Origin: Cyanobacteriota bacterium
Lineage (GTDB): Bacteria > Acidobacteriota > Vicinamibacteria > Vicinamibacterales > UBA2999
Direction: 5' to 3'
Assembly (NCBI GenBank): GCA_019752015.1
Contig: JAIEMQ010000020.1
Location: forward strand, 35,431 to 99,430
Length of the DNA stretch: 64,000 bases
Part shown: positions 62,063 through 64,000 of the stretch, one piece after another
Layout: every line of letters starts with the position of its first letter
Position numbering within the stretch: the stretch's first letter is position 1
Position numbers and translations under genes: made by a program
Notes under the pieces: model-generated
Told to the model about the DNA's origin: nothing
Database searches by the model: none
The model's input: only the letters and a program-made list of their open reading frames with translations

Positions 62063-63994
62063 TTAAGCAACCGACTGTTGCCGCTGGGTTACTGCACCGG
62101 GTCCAGAACTTGCCAGCTCATCGAGCAATGGCTTGAGACCGAGCCAAGTTTCAAGGTACAGAGCGGTCTTCATAACAGATGGATTCGGCCCCTCGTATCC
62201 AGCCCGTAAAGAGTTAAGAGCCGCCTGAAAGGGTCTGAGTTCCACGACTCCGAGTTCGGCCAGTCGCTCACCGGTTAGATAGCGGCCGATTTTCGGCCAC
62301 GCGGCTTGAAGTCCCTCATACAAACCCGCTCCAAACGCGGTCCAGCATCGCTCGCCTGACCGTACGACCTCCGGCAAGACGGTGCCCAGGCTTCTTCGCA
62401 TCAAGACACGGCCTTCGTTTGGGCTCATGAGGTATTCCCACGGCAGGGCCAGGATAAATTCAACCAACGGCCGGTGCGCGAACGGCACCCGTTGCTCGGG
62501 TACCGCCGCTCCCGGGAGGGGTATAAAGCACAAAGTCCACCGATATATGCGCTCGCGCGCGTCACTTTCGAAGACGCGCGGCGAATCGTGCAAGAAGTCA
62601 TGTCGCGCGTCCGTCATTTGTTTCCGGAACTGCGGAGTGATCCAATCTGGGATAGGCGCGCGCCACCCGGCATGCAAATCCAGAGTTCCTAGCGTGCAGT
62701 CACGAAGCAGCTGCCACGCATTGTAGGAGCCACCCTGCAGGTAGGCCGAAAAATGACGATACCAATCCCCGAATCTGCGCTCTCTAAACCAGTCGGCCAA
62801 ATAGACTGGCGCTCCCCCTCCTCCCTTCTGCAGCAGGGCATCGGCAGCCTGCCCCGTTAGACGCGATCGAATGCCGCGGCCGAGCGCGAATTCGCGAGTT
62901 GCCCGGTTAACCGCTCCGGCTTGCACGAAGCTCCCGAGCGGGATTTCAGTATTTGTGAAGCATTGGAAGGGAAGGTGCTTGGTTAGGTCTAGGGTATGGC
63001 GCTCGATAGTGTATTGCTGCTGCACAGATTCCTGAAAAGGGCGCTCGTTCGACCGACCGTTGACCAATGACCAGCCGACCAATGAAGCGTGACTTTCGCC
63101 GGCTTGAATTAGCAGCGCCGCGATCGCGCAGATTGTTGAGGAATCGTATCCCCCTGATAGGTCGCACAGGAGCGGTCCAGGAGCTCTGAGGGACGCGCGC
63201 ACGGCCTCAAACAAGTGTTTGCGAAATGCTTCGTCGACGTCGTCAGCCGAGTTAAATCGCTCGATGTTCTGTTTCGGTCGCCAGACCACCTTCTCCTCAA
63301 GTCGATCTCCCTGCTGAACTACGGCATTCCCTCGTCCAAGTTCGCGTATACCTCGCCAGATCGTGTAGCCGGACCAGGGTGCCATCGTAGCGGTGAAGTA
63401 TTCACGGAGAACGTCGCGCTCGTACTGTGGACGCAGCTGCGGGAATTTTTCGAACAGCAGTCTGAGGTTCGACGTAATTAAGAGACGGCCTTCGACGGTG
63501 CCATAGAAAATGCGCCGGACACCCAAACTATCTTGTCCGGCCACTAAGCAGTGAGAGCGGCGGTCGAACACTGCGTATGCGTACTCTCCGAGCACTCTCG
63601 CTGACAGCGCGGCACCCCACGCGTCATAAGCAGCCGAGAGCACAACACCCTCAGCCGCTTGAGCCAGGTGAGGCATGGCTAACGTGTAAGCAATTTCCTC
63701 CCGATTGTCGATGCGACCCTCATATGCCAAGACAGTATTAGGAGTGACAATCGGCTGTATCTCATTCACCGATTCAGGCGTTGCAGGACAGTGCCGCACA
63801 AGCGCAGTGGTCGCATCAGCCGACGCCTGCGATACGTCACCGTTTTCCACTCGGTTCCACACCTCTTTGCCAGCTGTCTGGGCGGATAGCTTCGTTAAGA
63901 CTACAAACCCGTACGCAGTCGGGCAATGGCATTGATCCGATTCCGTGGACACTTTCCGGAAGGCGGATACGATGTCCAGAATGGGATCAAGCAA
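62063..63994 (-). CDS. Asparagine-synthase-related protein, lasso-cyclase-like (5' end may lie outside the window)
   Basis: 643 residues to a TTG at 63992-63994; the frame stays open to the right edge, so the true start may be further upstream. The N-terminal glutaminase-like domain lacks the Cys2 nucleophile region (no MCGI), but VLAYEGRIDNREEIAY and VLGEYAYAVFDRRSHCLVAG keep its fold. The synthetase domain has the PP-loop LLCDLSGGYDSSTICAIAAL, RLTGQAADALLQKGGGGAPV and VPEQRVPFAHRPLVEFILAL. This combination fits macrolactam-forming lasso cyclases or other asparagine-synthase-like amide-forming enzymes. No precursor peptide is present in the 31-bp gap before the permease gene. Confidence 0.82.
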   Translation of the reverse strand: MLDPILDIVSAFRKVSTESDQCHCPTAYGFVVLTKLSAQTAGKEVWNRVENGDVSQASADATTALVRHCPATPESVNEIQPIVTPNTVLAYEGRIDNREEIAYTLAMPHLAQAAEGVVLSAAYDAWGAALSARVLGEYAYAVFDRRSHCLVAGQDSLGVRRIFYGTVEGRLLITSNLRLLFEKFPQLRPQYERDVLREYFTATMAPWSGYTIWRGIRELGRGNAVVQQGDRLEEKVVWRPKQNIERFNSADDVDEAFRKHLFEAVRASLRAPGPLLCDLSGGYDSSTICAIAALLIQAGESHASLVGWSLVNGRSNERPFQESVQQQYTIERHTLDLTKHLPFQCFTNTEIPLGSFVQAGAVNRATREFALGRGIRSRLTGQAADALLQKGGGGAPVYLADWFRERRFGDWYRHFSAYLQGGSYNAWQLLRDCTLGTLDLHAGWRAPIPDWITPQFRKQMTDARHDFLHDSPRVFESDARERIYRWTLCFIPLPGAAVPEQRVPFAHRPLVEFILALPWEYLMSPNEGRVLMRRSLGTVLPEVVRSGERCWTAFGAGLYEGLQAAWPKIGRYLTGERLAELGVVELRPFQAALNSLRAGYEGPNPSVMKTALYLETWLGLKPLLDELASSGPGAVTQRQQSVA

Positions 63995-64000
63995 GACGGG

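Overview
The window is GC-rich and gene-dense. It looks like a chromosome segment of a free-living heterotroph, most likely an Acidobacteriota member of the Vicinamibacteria type. That assignment is an inference. It rests on an orphan duplicated (ADOP-type) permease, a MoxR/DUF58/BatA cluster together with DUF4159, Tat-tagged TldD, YyaL-type DUF255, and an unusually dense set of hybrid histidine kinases. No rRNA or CRISPR array is visible. The only tRNA is a 5' half of tRNA-Leu(UAA).

Region 1-11.9 kb: a minus-strand group encodes a pseudo-HtrA whose three catalytic residues are replaced, a short LuxR-type regulator, and the first 30 codons of what looks like an HtrA protease running off the left edge. 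Diverging from it is a tight plus-strand operon (MoxR ATPase, DUF58, BatA-like, DUF4175-like, GATase-like membrane protein), then a TldE/TldD pair and a phospholipase D-fold protein. Region 11.9-18.4 kb (minus strand) has a histidine kinase, then a TonB receptor / YfiR / CHASE8-HAMP hybrid kinase operon, then a BON lipoprotein and CsbD. Region 18.7-26.1 kb holds a 1907-residue poly-HAMP hybrid kinase resembling fungal group III (Nik1) kinases, overlapping a second REC-kinase-REC gene. Region 26.3-40.1 kb carries envelope and stress genes (AI-2E-type permease, SRPBCC, DUF892 ferritin-like, BrkB, LecA-like lectin domain, AsmA-like, DUF4397 lipoprotein, OmpA, BON) and another hybrid kinase. Region 40.2-46.4 kb is a leucine/isovalerate catabolic cluster (HMG-CoA lyase, BCCP, biotin carboxylase, enoyl-CoA hydratase, methylcrotonyl-CoA carboxylase beta) interrupted by one opposite-strand secreted-protein gene. 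Region 46.4-54.5 kb has two further kinases, a lone receiver, two sigma54 activators with GAFTGA loops, YtxH and other small membrane proteins, and a second BrkB. Region 54.5-57.9 kb encodes YyaL and a crotonase.

From about 57.95 kb the character changes. A half tRNA-Leu, an intrinsic terminator, AT-richer DNA, a decayed IS21-type istA, a permease fragment, a full ADOP permease and an asparagine-synthase-like (lasso-cyclase-like) gene at the right edge look like an accessory region.

Two themes cut across the window. First, sequences matching the sigma54 -24/-12 element (GG-N10-GC, mostly with TTGCA/T) lie shortly upstream of about a dozen genes, many encoding small, envelope or stress proteins or sensor kinases, while two sigma54 activators are encoded here. 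Second, short tandem arrays with 7-9 bp units and copies of the palindrome CCCTGAGCGAAGTCGAAGGG occur at many gene junctions and inside several coding sequences.
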